This document shows, one piece after another, positions 49,511-57,751 of a DNA stretch of 64,000 bases. Each line of letters opens with the position of its first letter. Position 1 is the stretch's first letter. The position numbers and the translations under genes were made by a program. Location of the stretch: contig NZ_CP069526.1 in the NCBI RefSeq assembly GCF_016889705.1, positions 9,266,001 to 9,330,000 of the forward strand. The letters run 5' to 3'. Origin of the DNA: Amycolatopsis sp. FDAARGOS 1241. GTDB taxonomy: Bacteria; Actinomycetota; Actinomycetes; Mycobacteriales; Pseudonocardiaceae. The notes under the pieces are model-generated. The model did no database searches, was not told where the DNA came from, and saw only the letters and a program-made list of their open reading frames with translations.

Positions 49511-51168
49511 CGATCCAGTGGGTCCAGCTGACGATCTTCATCGTCCTCTTCGCCCTGGTCACGGTTCTCGGTTTCGTCGCTTCGCGGTGGAAGGCCGGCA
49601 CGACGCTCGACCACCTCGACGAATGGGGCCTCGGCGGCCGCAAGTTCGGCGCGTGGATCACGTGGTTCCTGCTCGGCGGTGACCTGTACACGGCGTACAC
49701 GTTCGTCGCGGTGCCCGCACTGGTGTTCAGCGCCGGCGCGCTCGGCATGTATGCGCTGCCCTACACGATCGTCGTCTACCCGATCGTCCTGCTGCCGGCG
49801 CTGCGCATGTGGTCCGTCAGCCGTTCGCGCGGCTACGTGACGCCGGCCGACTTCGTCCGTGGCCGCTTCGGTTCGCCGACGCTCGCGTTCCTGATCGCGA
49901 TCACCGGCATCGTCGCCACCATGCCGTACATCGCGCTGCAGCTCGTCGGCCTCGAGGCCGTGCTGCGCACGATGGGCATCAACGGCTCCGGGATCGTCGG
50001 GCACCTGCCGCTGCTGGTCGCGTTCCTGATCCTGGCGCTGTACACGTACCAGTCGGGCCTGCGTGCACCCGCGCTGATCGCGTTCGTCAAGGACATCCTG
50101 ATCTACATCGTGATCATCGTGGCGATCGTCTACCTGCCCACGAAGCTCGGCGGCTGGGACCACATCTTCAACCAGGCAGCGACGAAGCTGAGCACGCCGA
50201 GCCCGACCACCGGCAAGCCCGCGGGGTCGATCCTGCTGACGTCGAGCAACCAGCTGCAGTACGCCACCCTCGCCCTCGGTTCGGCGCTGGCGCTGTTCCT
50301 GTACCCGCACTCGCTCACGAGCGTGCTCGCCTCGCGCGGCCGCAACGTGATCAAGCGCAACATGGTCGCGCTGCCGGCGTACTCGCTGGTGCTCGGCCTG
50401 CTCGCGCTGCTCGGGTACGTCGCGATCAGCGCGGGCGTGAAGCCGCTGACGAACGCCGCCACCGGCAAGGCCGACGGGAACACGATCGTCCCGCTGCTGT
50501 TCGACTCGCAGTTCGCGCACTGGTTCGCCGGCATCGCGTTCGCCGCGATCGGTATCGGCGCCCTGGTGCCCGCCGCGATCATGTCGATCGCCGCGGCGAA
50601 CCTGTGGACGCGCAACATCTACAAGGAGTACATCCGCAAGAACGCCACCCCGCAGCAGGAAGCGAAGCAGGCCAAGCTCGCGTCGCTGATCGTGAAGCTG
50701 GGCGCGGTGCTGGTGATCATCCTGATCGACCCGCAGTTCTCCATCGACCTGCAGCTCATCGGCGGTGTGCTGATCCTGCAGACGCTGCCGGCGGTCGCGC
50801 TCGCGCTGTACACGCGGTGGCTGCACAAGGCCGGCCTCATCGCCGGCTGGGTCGTGGGCATGGGCTGGGGCCTGATCATGCTGTACGGGATCCCCAACCC
50901 TGCCAACGGGAAGCTGCACTTCGGCGGCTCGGCGCTGGCGATGGGCAACCTGTCGATCTTCGGCTGGCACCCGTTCGCCGGCACCGGTCTCGCGACTGTG
51001 CAGATCTACCCCGGTTTCGTCGCGCTGATCGCGAACATCGTGGTCGCCGTGGTCGTCTCGGCGATCGCGCACGCCGCGAAGTGGAACTCCGGCACGGACG
51101 AGACGGAGCCGGAGGACTACCACGCCGACGAGCACGACAAGGACCTGCGGCCCATCGGGGTGCACTGA
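49507..51168 (+). CDS. Solute:sodium symporter (monocarboxylate, MctC-like)
   Basis: A 553-residue SSS-family transporter with about thirteen membrane helices. LDEWGLGGRKFGAWITWFLLGGDLYTAYTF contains the conserved first-helix motif, SRGYVTPADFVRGRFGS the loop after helix 3, and YPHSLTSVLASRG the conserved helix 8 region that helps form the sodium site. Together with the overlapping DUF3311 gene it resembles MctC of Corynebacterium, which takes up acetate, propionate and pyruvate. The nearby pckG would suit growth on such acids, though they are not in one operon. Confidence 0.9.
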   Translation: MTIQWVQLTIFIVLFALVTVLGFVASRWKAGTTLDHLDEWGLGGRKFGAWITWFLLGGDLYTAYTFVAVPALVFSAGALGMYALPYTIVVYPIVLLPALRMWSVSRSRGYVTPADFVRGRFGSPTLAFLIAITGIVATMPYIALQLVGLEAVLRTMGINGSGIVGHLPLLVAFLILALYTYQSGLRAPALIAFVKDILIYIVIIVAIVYLPTKLGGWDHIFNQAATKLSTPSPTTGKPAGSILLTSSNQLQYATLALGSALALFLYPHSLTSVLASRGRNVIKRNMVALPAYSLVLGLLALLGYVAISAGVKPLTNAATGKADGNTIVPLLFDSQFAHWFAGIAFAAIGIGALVPAAIMSIAAANLWTRNIYKEYIRKNATPQQEAKQAKLASLIVKLGAVLVIILIDPQFSIDLQLIGGVLILQTLPAVALALYTRWLHKAGLIAGWVVGMGWGLIMLYGIPNPANGKLHFGGSALAMGNLSIFGWHPFAGTGLATVQIYPGFVALIANIVVAVVVSAIAHAAKWNSGTDETEPEDYHADEHDKDLRPIGVH

Positions 51169-51182
51169 GTCCTGAGGCAGTT

Positions 51183-51869
51183 TCAGTCCGCAGCTGCTCG
51201 GTCCACAGTGGAAGGCCCCTTCGCCGGCGTCGGCGAGGGGGCCTTTTCCTTGCTGATCATCGCGTTCGACACCACGTAGAGGACGAGCGCGTTGAGCAGG
51301 TGCCACAGGAAGTGCGTGCCGCTGGGGAAAACACCGCACACGACTCCGTCGATGCTGCGGAACGCCAGCGACAACGCGAACACCGCGCCCGCCACGGCGA
51401 AGTGCGGCCAGTACGGGTCGCGCGCGTACGCAAGCACGGCCGTGAACACCGCGAGCCCCACGAGTGCGGGCAGGTACAGGCTGTCGCCGAGCGCGGCCAT
51501 CGCGACCGTCAGCACGACGAACGCGGGCGCGGCGAGCCACGACCACTTCATCCGCACGCCGAGGAACACGCGCGGGAACTTCGCCGCGAAGTAGAGGACG
51601 AACACGAGGATGAAGCCGGAGTCCGCGGCCCCGCCCCAGCGCGTCGCGGTCAGGTGGAACACCGTGCTGGCCAGGAACACCAGCCCGACGAGCACCGCCA
51701 GGGCCCGTCCGGTGCGCCGGCCGTCCGCCCGCCACCACACGGCCGCGGCGGAGACGAGGAAAGCCAGGTTGGTGACGTCGTTCAGCGGCTCGCCCCACAG
51801 CCCGGGCGCGAGGCGTTCGCAATAACCGTCCACGTACGCCGTCCAGTTCACGTCGTCAGCAAACTCCAC
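51183..51869 (-). CDS. Ceramidase-like (CREST superfamily) membrane hydrolase
   Basis: A 228-residue protein with seven hydrophobic segments and the residue pattern of alkaline ceramidases. YCERL...PLNDVTNLAFL opens it. STVFH supplies Ser and His, the aspartate follows in GGAADSGFIL, and GTHFLWHLLNALVLY supplies the last two histidines. In characterised members these residues bind zinc and cleave an amide bond in lipids. Actinobacteria rarely make ceramides, so the natural substrate could be another N-acyl lipid. It is convergent with the symporter, which ends 14 bases away, and divergent from the AhpD-like gene. Confidence 0.78.
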   Translation of the reverse strand: MEFADDVNWTAYVDGYCERLAPGLWGEPLNDVTNLAFLVSAAAVWWRADGRRTGRALAVLVGLVFLASTVFHLTATRWGGAADSGFILVFVLYFAAKFPRVFLGVRMKWSWLAAPAFVVLTVAMAALGDSLYLPALVGLAVFTAVLAYARDPYWPHFAVAGAVFALSLAFRSIDGVVCGVFPSGTHFLWHLLNALVLYVVSNAMISKEKAPSPTPAKGPSTVDRAAAD

Positions 51870-51921
51870 CCGGGTGAACGGGCGGTGCCGCGGGTGGCCT
51901 GGTTCGCGTTAGCGTGGGCCC

Positions 51922-52497
51922 ATGAGCGACGCGGTGAGCCGGTTCCCGGTGACGGAAGTGGAAGACCTGCCCGAAGACCTGCGCGAGCGCGTCGGCGTGA
52001 TCGCGGAGAAATCCGGTTTCACGCCGAACATCTTCCGGGCGCTCGGCCACCGGCCGGCGGAGCTGCGGGCGTTCCTCGACTACCACGACGCGGTGATGGA
52101 GCGCGAGGGCGGACTGACGAAGGCCGAGCGTGAATTGGTCGTGGTCGCGACGTCGGGCGCGAACCACTGCACGTACTGCATCGTCGCGCACGGCGCGATC
52201 CTGCGGATCCGGTCGAAGGACCCCGAGCTGTCCGACCAGGTCGCGGCGAACCCGTGGCAGGTGGAGCTCGACGAGCGCGGCCGGGCGATCGTCGACCTCG
52301 CTCTGGCGCTGGCGCAGGATTCGGCGCTGTTCGGCGAAGCCGACCTCGAGGCGGCGCGCGACGCGGGGCTGACCGAGGACGAGATCTGGGACGTCGGCGC
52401 GATCACGGCGCTCTTCGCGATGTCCAACCGGCTCGCGCACCTCACGGCGCTGAAGCCGAACCCGGAGTTCTTCCTGATGGGTCGTCAGAAGCGGTAG
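51922..52497 (+). CDS. AhpD-like peroxidase-related enzyme
   Basis: A 191-residue all-helical carboxymuconolactone-decarboxylase/AhpD-fold protein of the peroxidase-related TIGR01926 type. The redox motif NHCTYCIVAHGAIL contains the CxxC with its conserved following histidine (about residues 75-85). An early PNIFRALGHRPAELRAFL helix matches the family. It probably reduces organic peroxides with a thiol partner. The last 13 bases overlap the convergent metal-knuckle gene. Confidence 0.88.
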   Translation: MSDAVSRFPVTEVEDLPEDLRERVGVIAEKSGFTPNIFRALGHRPAELRAFLDYHDAVMEREGGLTKAERELVVVATSGANHCTYCIVAHGAILRIRSKDPELSDQVAANPWQVELDERGRAIVDLALALAQDSALFGEADLEAARDAGLTEDEIWDVGAITALFAMSNRLAHLTALKPNPEFFLMGRQKR

Positions 52498-52772
52498 AAC
52501 GGGCTGGGCAGGTCGCGGCTCAGTTCGAAGTGCCTGCGCAGCCACGCGCGCAGCTTGGTGATCGGCTTCGTCCACACCCGCGGCGCCGGGCCGAAGTAAC
52601 GCGGATCCTCGTGCGGGGTGAACGCGTCGCCGGTAAGGATCACCACGTCGTGGCCGTGCGGGCAGTGGCCGGACACGGAGATCACGCCGCGCGTGAGGTT
52701 TTCGACCCACTCGACCTCGTCGACCCCCAGCAGCGTGCGGCGGTCGCAGACGGCGCAGTAGACGGCGAACAC
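52485..52772 (-). CDS. Small metal-knuckle protein coupled to MarR-GNAT gene
   Basis: A 95-residue protein not recognised as a named family. CAVCDRR (residues 6-12) and SGHCPHGHDVV (about 34-44) supply two cysteine/histidine knuckles that could bind one zinc. The C-terminus is basic and aromatic (KLRAWLRRHFELSRDLPSPFYRF). GTG at 52772 immediately follows the TAG stop of the MarR-GNAT gene with no spacer, so translation is coupled. GGAG lies six bases before the GTG. Confidence 0.65.
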   Translation of the reverse strand: MFAVYCAVCDRRTLLGVDEVEWVENLTRGVISVSGHCPHGHDVVILTGDAFTPHEDPRYFGPAPRVWTKPITKLRAWLRRHFELSRDLPSPFYRF

Positions 52773-53702
52773 CTACAACTCCATCCGCCAGGTCTCGCCG
52801 GTCACGAGCGGGCCGAACGCGTCGGTCGGTTCGGTGCTGACGAGCTCGAAGCCGGCGCGCCGGTAGATGCCGCGCGCCGCGTCGAGCATCGCGAGTGTCC
52901 ACAGCTCCATCTGCCGGTACCCGCGGTGGCGGGCGAACTCGACGCATTCGTGCACCAGCCGCTTGCCGACGCCGTGGCCACGTGCGGCGGGTTCGAGCAG
53001 CAGGAGCCGCAGCTTGGCCGTGTGCTCGTCGTGGCCGGGGGTGCAGAAGATGCTGCCGACGCGTTCGCCGCCGAGTTCGGCGATCCAGGCGGCCTGGCGC
53101 GGGTCGTCGCGGTGGTCGGCGAAGTCGGCGACCACGCGGGCGACCAGCGCTTCAAAGCGTTCGTCGAGGCCGTACTCGCGGGCGTACAGCGTGCCGTGCC
53201 GGTGCACCACCCAGCCGAGGTCCCCCGGCCGCGGGGCGCGCAAGACGAGCGTGCGGTCCGGCTCCCGTTCACCGACGAGCGCCGTGATGGTCCCCATCGC
53301 GCCGAGCAGCCGGCGCTGGTCCTCGTCGGGGAACCGTTCGAGCAGGCCGCCGATCTGGCGGACCGAACGGCTGTCGAGATCGGCGAACGCGACGCGGCCG
53401 GCGTCGGTCAGGCGCACGATCTGGCGACGGGCATCCTCGCCGCTGCGTTCCCGCAGGAGCAGGCCCCGGCTTTCGAGCCGGCTGAGCAGCCTACTGGCGT
53501 AGCCGGCGTCGAGATCAAGCCGTTTCCGCAGGTCACCCACGTGAAGCTCGGGTTGTTGGGCGACTTCGAACAGCACCCGCGCTTCGCTCAGCGAGTACTC
53601 CGCGTCGGCCGGTCCTTCGTCGAGGACGCCGATCACCCCGGTGTACAGGCGGTTGAAGGCGCGGACGGTCGCGACGCGTTCGGCCAAGTGCAAGTCGTTC
53701 AT
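52773..53702 (-). CDS. MarR-GNAT fusion (regulator with acetyltransferase domain)
   Basis: A 309-residue two-domain protein. Residues 1-145 form a MarR winged helix (YSLSEARVLFEVAQQPELHVGDLRKRLDLDAGYASRLLSRLESRGLLLRE). Residues 155-309 form a GNAT acetyltransferase with the acetyl-CoA motif LLLLEPAARGHGVGKRLVHECVEFAR and a late YRRAGFELVS. Such fusions acetylate small molecules or detoxify compounds and regulate their own genes. ATG at 53702 has GAGGTGG upstream; the long upstream extension is rejected because it crosses a palindrome and a terminator. It is coupled to the small metal-knuckle gene. Confidence 0.88.
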   Translation of the reverse strand: MNDLHLAERVATVRAFNRLYTGVIGVLDEGPADAEYSLSEARVLFEVAQQPELHVGDLRKRLDLDAGYASRLLSRLESRGLLLRERSGEDARRQIVRLTDAGRVAFADLDSRSVRQIGGLLERFPDEDQRRLLGAMGTITALVGEREPDRTLVLRAPRPGDLGWVVHRHGTLYAREYGLDERFEALVARVVADFADHRDDPRQAAWIAELGGERVGSIFCTPGHDEHTAKLRLLLLEPAARGHGVGKRLVHECVEFARHRGYRQMELWTLAMLDAARGIYRRAGFELVSTEPTDAFGPLVTGETWRMEL

Positions 53703-53722
53703 TGACCACCTCAACAAACTCA

Positions 53723-53735
53723 TTGACGCAGTCAA
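53723..53735. promoter_or_regulatory. Candidate MarR-GNAT operator TTGAC-N3-GTCAA
   Basis: A perfect 5-bp inverted repeat with a GCA spacer lies 20 bases before the MarR-GNAT start. It includes a TTGAC that could serve as a -35 element, as expected for autorepression. Confidence 0.55.
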
Positions 53736-53804
53736 GCATCGCGCGACAAGCCGCTCGAAGCAAGGGTTTTGTGGAAACAGACAAAAGGTCCAGACATATG
53801 GAAA

Positions 53805-53847
53805 CCCCGTGATGCTGCCAGGTCGGGGGTCCGCCAGCATCACGGGG
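53805..53847 (-). terminator. Terminator after small basic gene
   Basis: CCCCGTGATGCTG pairs with CAGCATCACGGGG (13 bp, 17-base loop). On the minus strand it lies about 100 bases after the small gene's stop and is followed by TTTCC. The remaining bases of 53703-53947 contain no other gene. Confidence 0.65.
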
Positions 53848-53947
53848 TCGTAGTGGGTATCGATGCCGCGTCGAGCGGCGTTACACCCACGCCTTGGTGT
53901 GTTCTAGATCACCTTGGTGAGTGACACACTAACCAGTTGCGGCTGAG

Positions 53948-54097
53948 TCAGCGCATGAACGGCTGACGCGCCTGCGCGAGGGCGATGAGCTCCTGGCGGA
54001 CCGTCGAGGTGGCCGCGGTGTCGATCGCCCGGTTCAGTGCCCGGCGAGTGCGAGCCTCGGCGCGACGAGCACGGAGCTTTGCGGCGATGTTGCTCAT
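53948..54097 (-). CDS. Very small conserved basic protein
   Basis: A 49-residue protein: MSNIAAKLRARRAEARTRRA, then LNRAIDTAATSTVRQELIAL and AQARQPFMR. It is a strongly amphipathic, arginine-rich helix followed by a second helix. I recall similar 45-55-residue actinobacterial hypothetical proteins with this composition. The ATG at 54097 is preferred; an ATG at 54109 would add four residues but has its purine-rich AAAGGGG directly against the codon. A hairpin terminator follows the gene. Function unknown; nucleic-acid or ribosome binding is a guess from charge. Confidence 0.65.
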   Translation of the reverse strand: MSNIAAKLRARRAEARTRRALNRAIDTAATSTVRQELIALAQARQPFMR

Positions 54098-54354
54098 GGT
54101 GTTCTGCATCCCCTTTGAGATCTTCGGTGGCTGTGTCTCTAGTATGCGCCTTTTTCGCGGAGGTCGCCAACGATTCTCCGGTGATGTGGCTTACTGGCCG
54201 ATGAATCATCGGCGTAGGCCGGGGCCATGCCGGACGGATTGCGTGTTGCCGGTCACTAACCAGTAACGCCCTAGCGTCGTCTACTGATCTCTAGTTCTGG
54301 TGCTAGACAGTGCTAGGCAGCCGCATAGAGCCGTAGCGATCGGAAGAAGCCGGC
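54098..54354. other. Gene-free interval between AAA ATPase and small basic gene, CTAG-rich
   Basis: No coding frame is convincing. CTAG, rare in most high-GC genomes, occurs at 54142, 54274, 54293, 54303 and 54314. GTGCTAGACAGTGCTAGG near 54301 contains a short direct repeat. The promoter of the small basic gene should lie at the left end. Confidence 0.5.
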
Positions 54355-55545
54355 TCAGTCGCGGCCGAGCAGGTAGTGCCCGAAGTGGGGCACCGTGAAG
54401 GCGATCAGCCCGCGTTCGGCGGAGTAGACCAGGCCCTTCTTCATCAGGCTGTCGCGCGCCGGCGACAGCGACGAGGGTTTGCGCCCCAGGTAGACGGCCA
54501 CGTCGGCGGTGCCGGCGGCTTCGTCGCGGCCCTGGGTCAGCTCGGCCATCGCGAGCAGGTACTCGCGCTCGGCGGGCGTCGCGCGCTCGTAGCGCGAGCC
54601 GAAGAACCCCACGGCCAGCTCCGACTCCGCCTCGGGCGCCGCAACCTGCACGTCCTTGACCGTGATCGGGTCCGCGGGCGCGGCGTCCCACGCGGCTTTG
54701 CCGTAGGCCTGGATGAAGTAGGGGTAACCGCCGGACGCGTCGAACAGCGCGTCGAGCGCCTCGGGTTCGATGCCGGCTTCTTCGCGTTCGATCGGCGCCA
54801 TCACGGCGAAGTCGGCGTCCTCGCGGCTGAGCCGGTCGATGCGCGCGTAGCGGAACAGCCGTTCCGAGTACGACTTCGACGCGGACAAGACAGCCGGCAC
54901 GTGCGGCAGGCCCGCCCCGACCACCACGAGCGGCGCCCCGGACTGCGACAGCTCATGACACGCGGCGCACAACGCGGACACGTCGTCGGCCTGCAGATCC
55001 TGGATCTCGTCGATGAACAGCGCCACCCCGGTCCCCACGTCCGCCGCCAGCTCCGCGACGTCCGTCAACAGTTCCACCAGGTCGATCTCGATGTCCCCGG
55101 AATCGGCCCGCCCCTGCGCGGCGGGCGCGTCGATCCCCGGCTGCCACCGGTCTCGCATCTTGGCGTCCGCCTTGTTCGCCTTCAACGCGAACGCCTTGAG
55201 CACCCCCAGCACCTCTTCGACCCGGTCCGGCGCCCTGTGCCGCACCGCCAGGTCCCGGATCGCCCGGTGCAACGCCGCGGACAGCGGGCGCCGCAGCTCG
55301 GCATCCGGCCGCGCCTCGATCTTTCCCGCGCCCCACCCGTGCCGCACCGCCATGGACCGCAGTTCGCCGAGCAGCACGGTCTTCCCCACGCCCCGCAGCC
55401 CGGTCAACACCAGACTCCGCTCCGGCCGCCCCCTCGCGACGCGCTCCAAGACCACCTCGAACGCCCTCAGCTCACGCTCCCGCCCCGCCAACTCGGGCGG
55501 CCGCTGCCCAGCCCCGGGCGCGAACGGGTTGCGGATGGGGTCCAC
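54355..55545 (-). CDS. AAA/STAND-type ATPase
   Basis: A 396-residue soluble ATPase. Walker A is GLRGVGKT (49-56), Walker B with its second acidic residue is ALFIDEIQDL (about 175-184), and a sensor-like region VVVGAGLPHVPAVLSASKSYSERLF follows, with GYPYFIQAYGKAAW marking the lid. A C-terminal winged helix (DEAAGTADVAVYLGRKPSSLSPARDSLMKKGLVY) completes it. This resembles the archaeal-type Orc/Cdc6-like and AAA_16 group that acts as a standalone DNA- or signal-coupled switch. The GTG at 55545 has no clear ribosome binding site. Function unknown. Confidence 0.85.
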   Translation of the reverse strand: MDPIRNPFAPGAGQRPPELAGRERELRAFEVVLERVARGRPERSLVLTGLRGVGKTVLLGELRSMAVRHGWGAGKIEARPDAELRRPLSAALHRAIRDLAVRHRAPDRVEEVLGVLKAFALKANKADAKMRDRWQPGIDAPAAQGRADSGDIEIDLVELLTDVAELAADVGTGVALFIDEIQDLQADDVSALCAACHELSQSGAPLVVVGAGLPHVPAVLSASKSYSERLFRYARIDRLSREDADFAVMAPIEREEAGIEPEALDALFDASGGYPYFIQAYGKAAWDAAPADPITVKDVQVAAPEAESELAVGFFGSRYERATPAEREYLLAMAELTQGRDEAAGTADVAVYLGRKPSSLSPARDSLMKKGLVYSAERGLIAFTVPHFGHYLLGRD

Positions 55546-55566
55546 TCTGCCACCGTATCGGGCTGT

Positions 55567-55608
55567 CTAGCGCGTGGCCGATATTCCGCCATACGCCGCT
55601 AGCGCGTG
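55567..55608. repeat. Direct repeat CTAGCGCGTG, 32 bases apart
   Basis: CTAGCGCGTG occurs at 55567-55576 and 55599-55608 just upstream of the AAA ATPase start. The 32-base spacing equals the half-unit of the neighbouring tandem repeat. Related CTAGCG sequences flank the far side at 57664 and 57674. Confidence 0.7.
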
Positions 55609-55665
55609 TCGCCCCCCACCCGGCGCGACTGATCCCTCCGCCCCACCCCGGCGCTCGCCCGCGAC

Positions 55666-56740
55666 GGGACCATTCGCACCGATTGGCTGTCACGAAAATC
55701 CCCCGCGCACCGCGCGGGTCGCGCGAGGGGACGTTCGCTCCGGCTGGCGCAACTGGCCCACTCGCGCAGCGACTCCACGACGGGACCGTTCGCGCCGGTC
55801 AGCCGGGACGACTGGCCCGCTCACTCGCAACCGGTCGCGCGAAGGGACCGTTCGCGCCGGCGGGGCGGCACGACCGGACCGCTCGCGCGCGGCCGGGCGC
55901 ACGATGGGACCGTTGGCGCCGGCGGGCCGACGACGACTGGACCGCTCGCGCATGACGGGTCGTGCGATGGGACCGTTCGCTCCGGCTGGCCGGCCATGAC
56001 TAGACCGCTCGCGCATGCCGGGCCGTGCGATGGGACCGTTCGCTCCGGCTGGCCGGCCATGACTAGACCGCTCGCGCATGCCGGGCCGTGCGATGGGACC
56101 CGTTCGCTCCGGCCGGCCGGTCACGACTGGCCCGCTCACTCGCAACCGGTCGCGCGAAGGGACCATTCGCTCCGGTGGGGCGGCACGATCGGACTGGTCG
56201 CGCATGGTTGGGCGCGCGATGGGACCCGTTCGCGCCGGCGGGCCGACGACGACCGGGCTGGTCGCGCATGGCGGGTTGCGCGATGGGACCATTCGCTCCG
56301 GTGGGGCGGCACGATCGGACTGGTCGCGCATGGTTGGGCGCGCGATGGGACCGTTCGCTCCGGCCGCGCGACTGCGCTGCTCGCGCGGCGATTTCCACGG
56401 CGGGACCGTTCGGGCCGGGCAGCATTGATGACTGGCCCGTTCGCGCACGGCGGATCGCATGAAGGGAACGGTCGCAGCGGTCACCCGGCGCTACTGGCCA
56501 CTCGCACACAGCCAGCCGCACGAAAGGACCGTTCGCTGAGCGACAGGACCGTTCGCTCCGGCCGGCAGTCGCGATCGGGCCGCAGCAAGGGACCGTTCAC
56601 AACGCGCACTGGCACGACTGGCGGCACGACTGGCCCGCTCACGCCCGACCATCCGGTACGACTGGCCCGCTCACGCTCGACCATCCGGCACGACTGGCCC
56701 GCTCACGCTCGACCATCCTGCACGAAAGGACCACTCACGC
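55666..56740. repeat. Degenerate tandem repeat, 63-bp unit made of 31/32-bp halves
   Basis: About 1.1 kb without a credible gene. A GGGACCGTTCGC-type half and a GACTGGCCCGCTC- or GACTAGACCGCTCGCG-type half alternate; both contain GACCG(T/C)TCGC or a close variant, so the 63-bp unit is itself a dimer. Two adjacent copies at about 55966-56091 are identical. From about 56626 the unit shortens to a 32-bp monomer (CGACTGGCCCGCTCACGCTC core at 56664 and 56696). All frames stay open because 63 is a multiple of three, so long open frames here are artefacts. It could be a variable-number repeat. Confidence 0.88.
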
Positions 56741-56836
56741 ACGGCCGCGTAACCGGACCACTCACCAAACCTGCCGAGGGATGGGCGGGTCTGCAGCCCC
56801 GACCATCCCACTCCCAGTGTTCACTCCGACGAAGCA

Positions 56837-57583
56837 CTACACCGCGAGATTCCCCTCCGCGTAGCTCTTCATCGCGTCCCGGATGAACTCCGCGGTGCCG
56901 TCGCCATGGGCCGAGTCGTAACCCCCATACCGGGGATCGTCGACGTACAACCGCCCCAGCCCCACGAAGTACCCCCGCGACACCGTTTTCACGGCCGGCC
57001 GCAGCCAGGCGTGCAGCCGGGCCACGATGGCCTGCACCAGGGCCGAATCCGCGGCCAGCCCGGCAGCCCGCGCAGCACCGAAAGCCGCCGCGATCGAGGC
57101 TTGCTCAGACTGGTGCGCCTGCTTCTCCGAAGCCGACAACGAACGCCACCACCGGTCCCCGTGCTGGTACGCCGACGCGCCCCAGCGCGAAGTGACCTCC
57201 TCCGCATACGCGGTGTGGTCGAAGCCGTCGAACACTTCTTCCGCCACGAGTGGTTCACCTCCTTCCAGTTTCTTCAGCGTGGTCCGGACGGAGTCGATCT
57301 GCCGTCCGATGCGGTCGCGCTCCTGTTCCAGCAGCGCGAGGTGCTCGGACAACGCGGCGACGTTGTCGCGCGAGCCGTCGAGCACCGAGGCGATCGCGGG
57401 CAGCGCGAGGCCCAGCGAGCGCAGCAGCAGGATCAGCTGCAGCCGGACGAGGGCGTCCGAGTCGTAGTAGCGGTAGCCGTTGCTGCCGACGCGGCTGGGC
57501 GGGAGCAGCCCGATCGCGTCGTAGTGGCGCAGCGTCCGGCTGGTCGTGCCCGCCGCCCGGGCGATGTCCTGGATCGACCACAC
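56837..57583 (-). CDS. MerR-family regulator with TipAS drug-binding domain
   Basis: A 248-residue regulator. The MerR helix-turn-helix is WSIQDIARAAGTTSRTLRHYDAIGLLPPSRVGSNGYRYYD (residues 2-41). A coiled coil (about 75-110) follows, then a TipAS-like domain (about 120-248) with FDHTAYAEEVTSRWGASAYQHGDRWW and GYFVGLGRLYVDDPRYGGYDSAHGDGTAEFIRDAM. TipAS domains trap thiopeptides and other bulky antibiotics, then the protein activates transcription. GTG at 57583 lies just downstream of a palindrome. The target may be its own gene or the divergent DoxX gene. Confidence 0.92.
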   Translation of the reverse strand: MWSIQDIARAAGTTSRTLRHYDAIGLLPPSRVGSNGYRYYDSDALVRLQLILLLRSLGLALPAIASVLDGSRDNVAALSEHLALLEQERDRIGRQIDSVRTTLKKLEGGEPLVAEEVFDGFDHTAYAEEVTSRWGASAYQHGDRWWRSLSASEKQAHQSEQASIAAAFGAARAAGLAADSALVQAIVARLHAWLRPAVKTVSRGYFVGLGRLYVDDPRYGGYDSAHGDGTAEFIRDAMKSYAEGNLAV

Positions 57584-57599
57584 CCGGAAACGCTAAAGG

Positions 57600-57614
57600 T
57601 TGACGCAGCGTCAA
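57600..57614. promoter_or_regulatory. MerR-type operator/promoter palindrome
   Basis: TTGACGC-A-GCGTCAA is a perfect 7-bp inverted repeat 16 bases before the MerR-TipAS start. It overlaps a TTGACG -35-like hexamer, the usual layout of MerR-controlled promoters. Confidence 0.7.
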
Positions 57615-57751
57615 GGTCAAGCTAGAGCCGACTACCTGAATCTAGGAAAAACACAAGATTGCGCTAGCGGCTCCTAGCGCGGTTCGGCGCCGCGTTGAGG
57701 GGGAATCCCGGTTGTAGGTTTGACCAGCACCTAAGACTCGCAAGAAAGGCG

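Noticed and set aside
53703..53843. Upstream extension of the MarR-GNAT gene
   Set aside because: It crosses a palindrome and hairpin and lacks the regulator's conserved start; ATG at 53702 has a good ribosome binding site.
56626..56730. CRISPR-like array of 32-bp units
   Set aside because: The copies adjoin with no unique spacers and no cas gene is present; it is a tandem repeat.
55690..56886. Open frames on both strands encoding 21-residue repeats
   Set aside because: They arise because the 63-bp repeat has no stops in several frames; no ribosome binding site, domain or codon bias supports translation.
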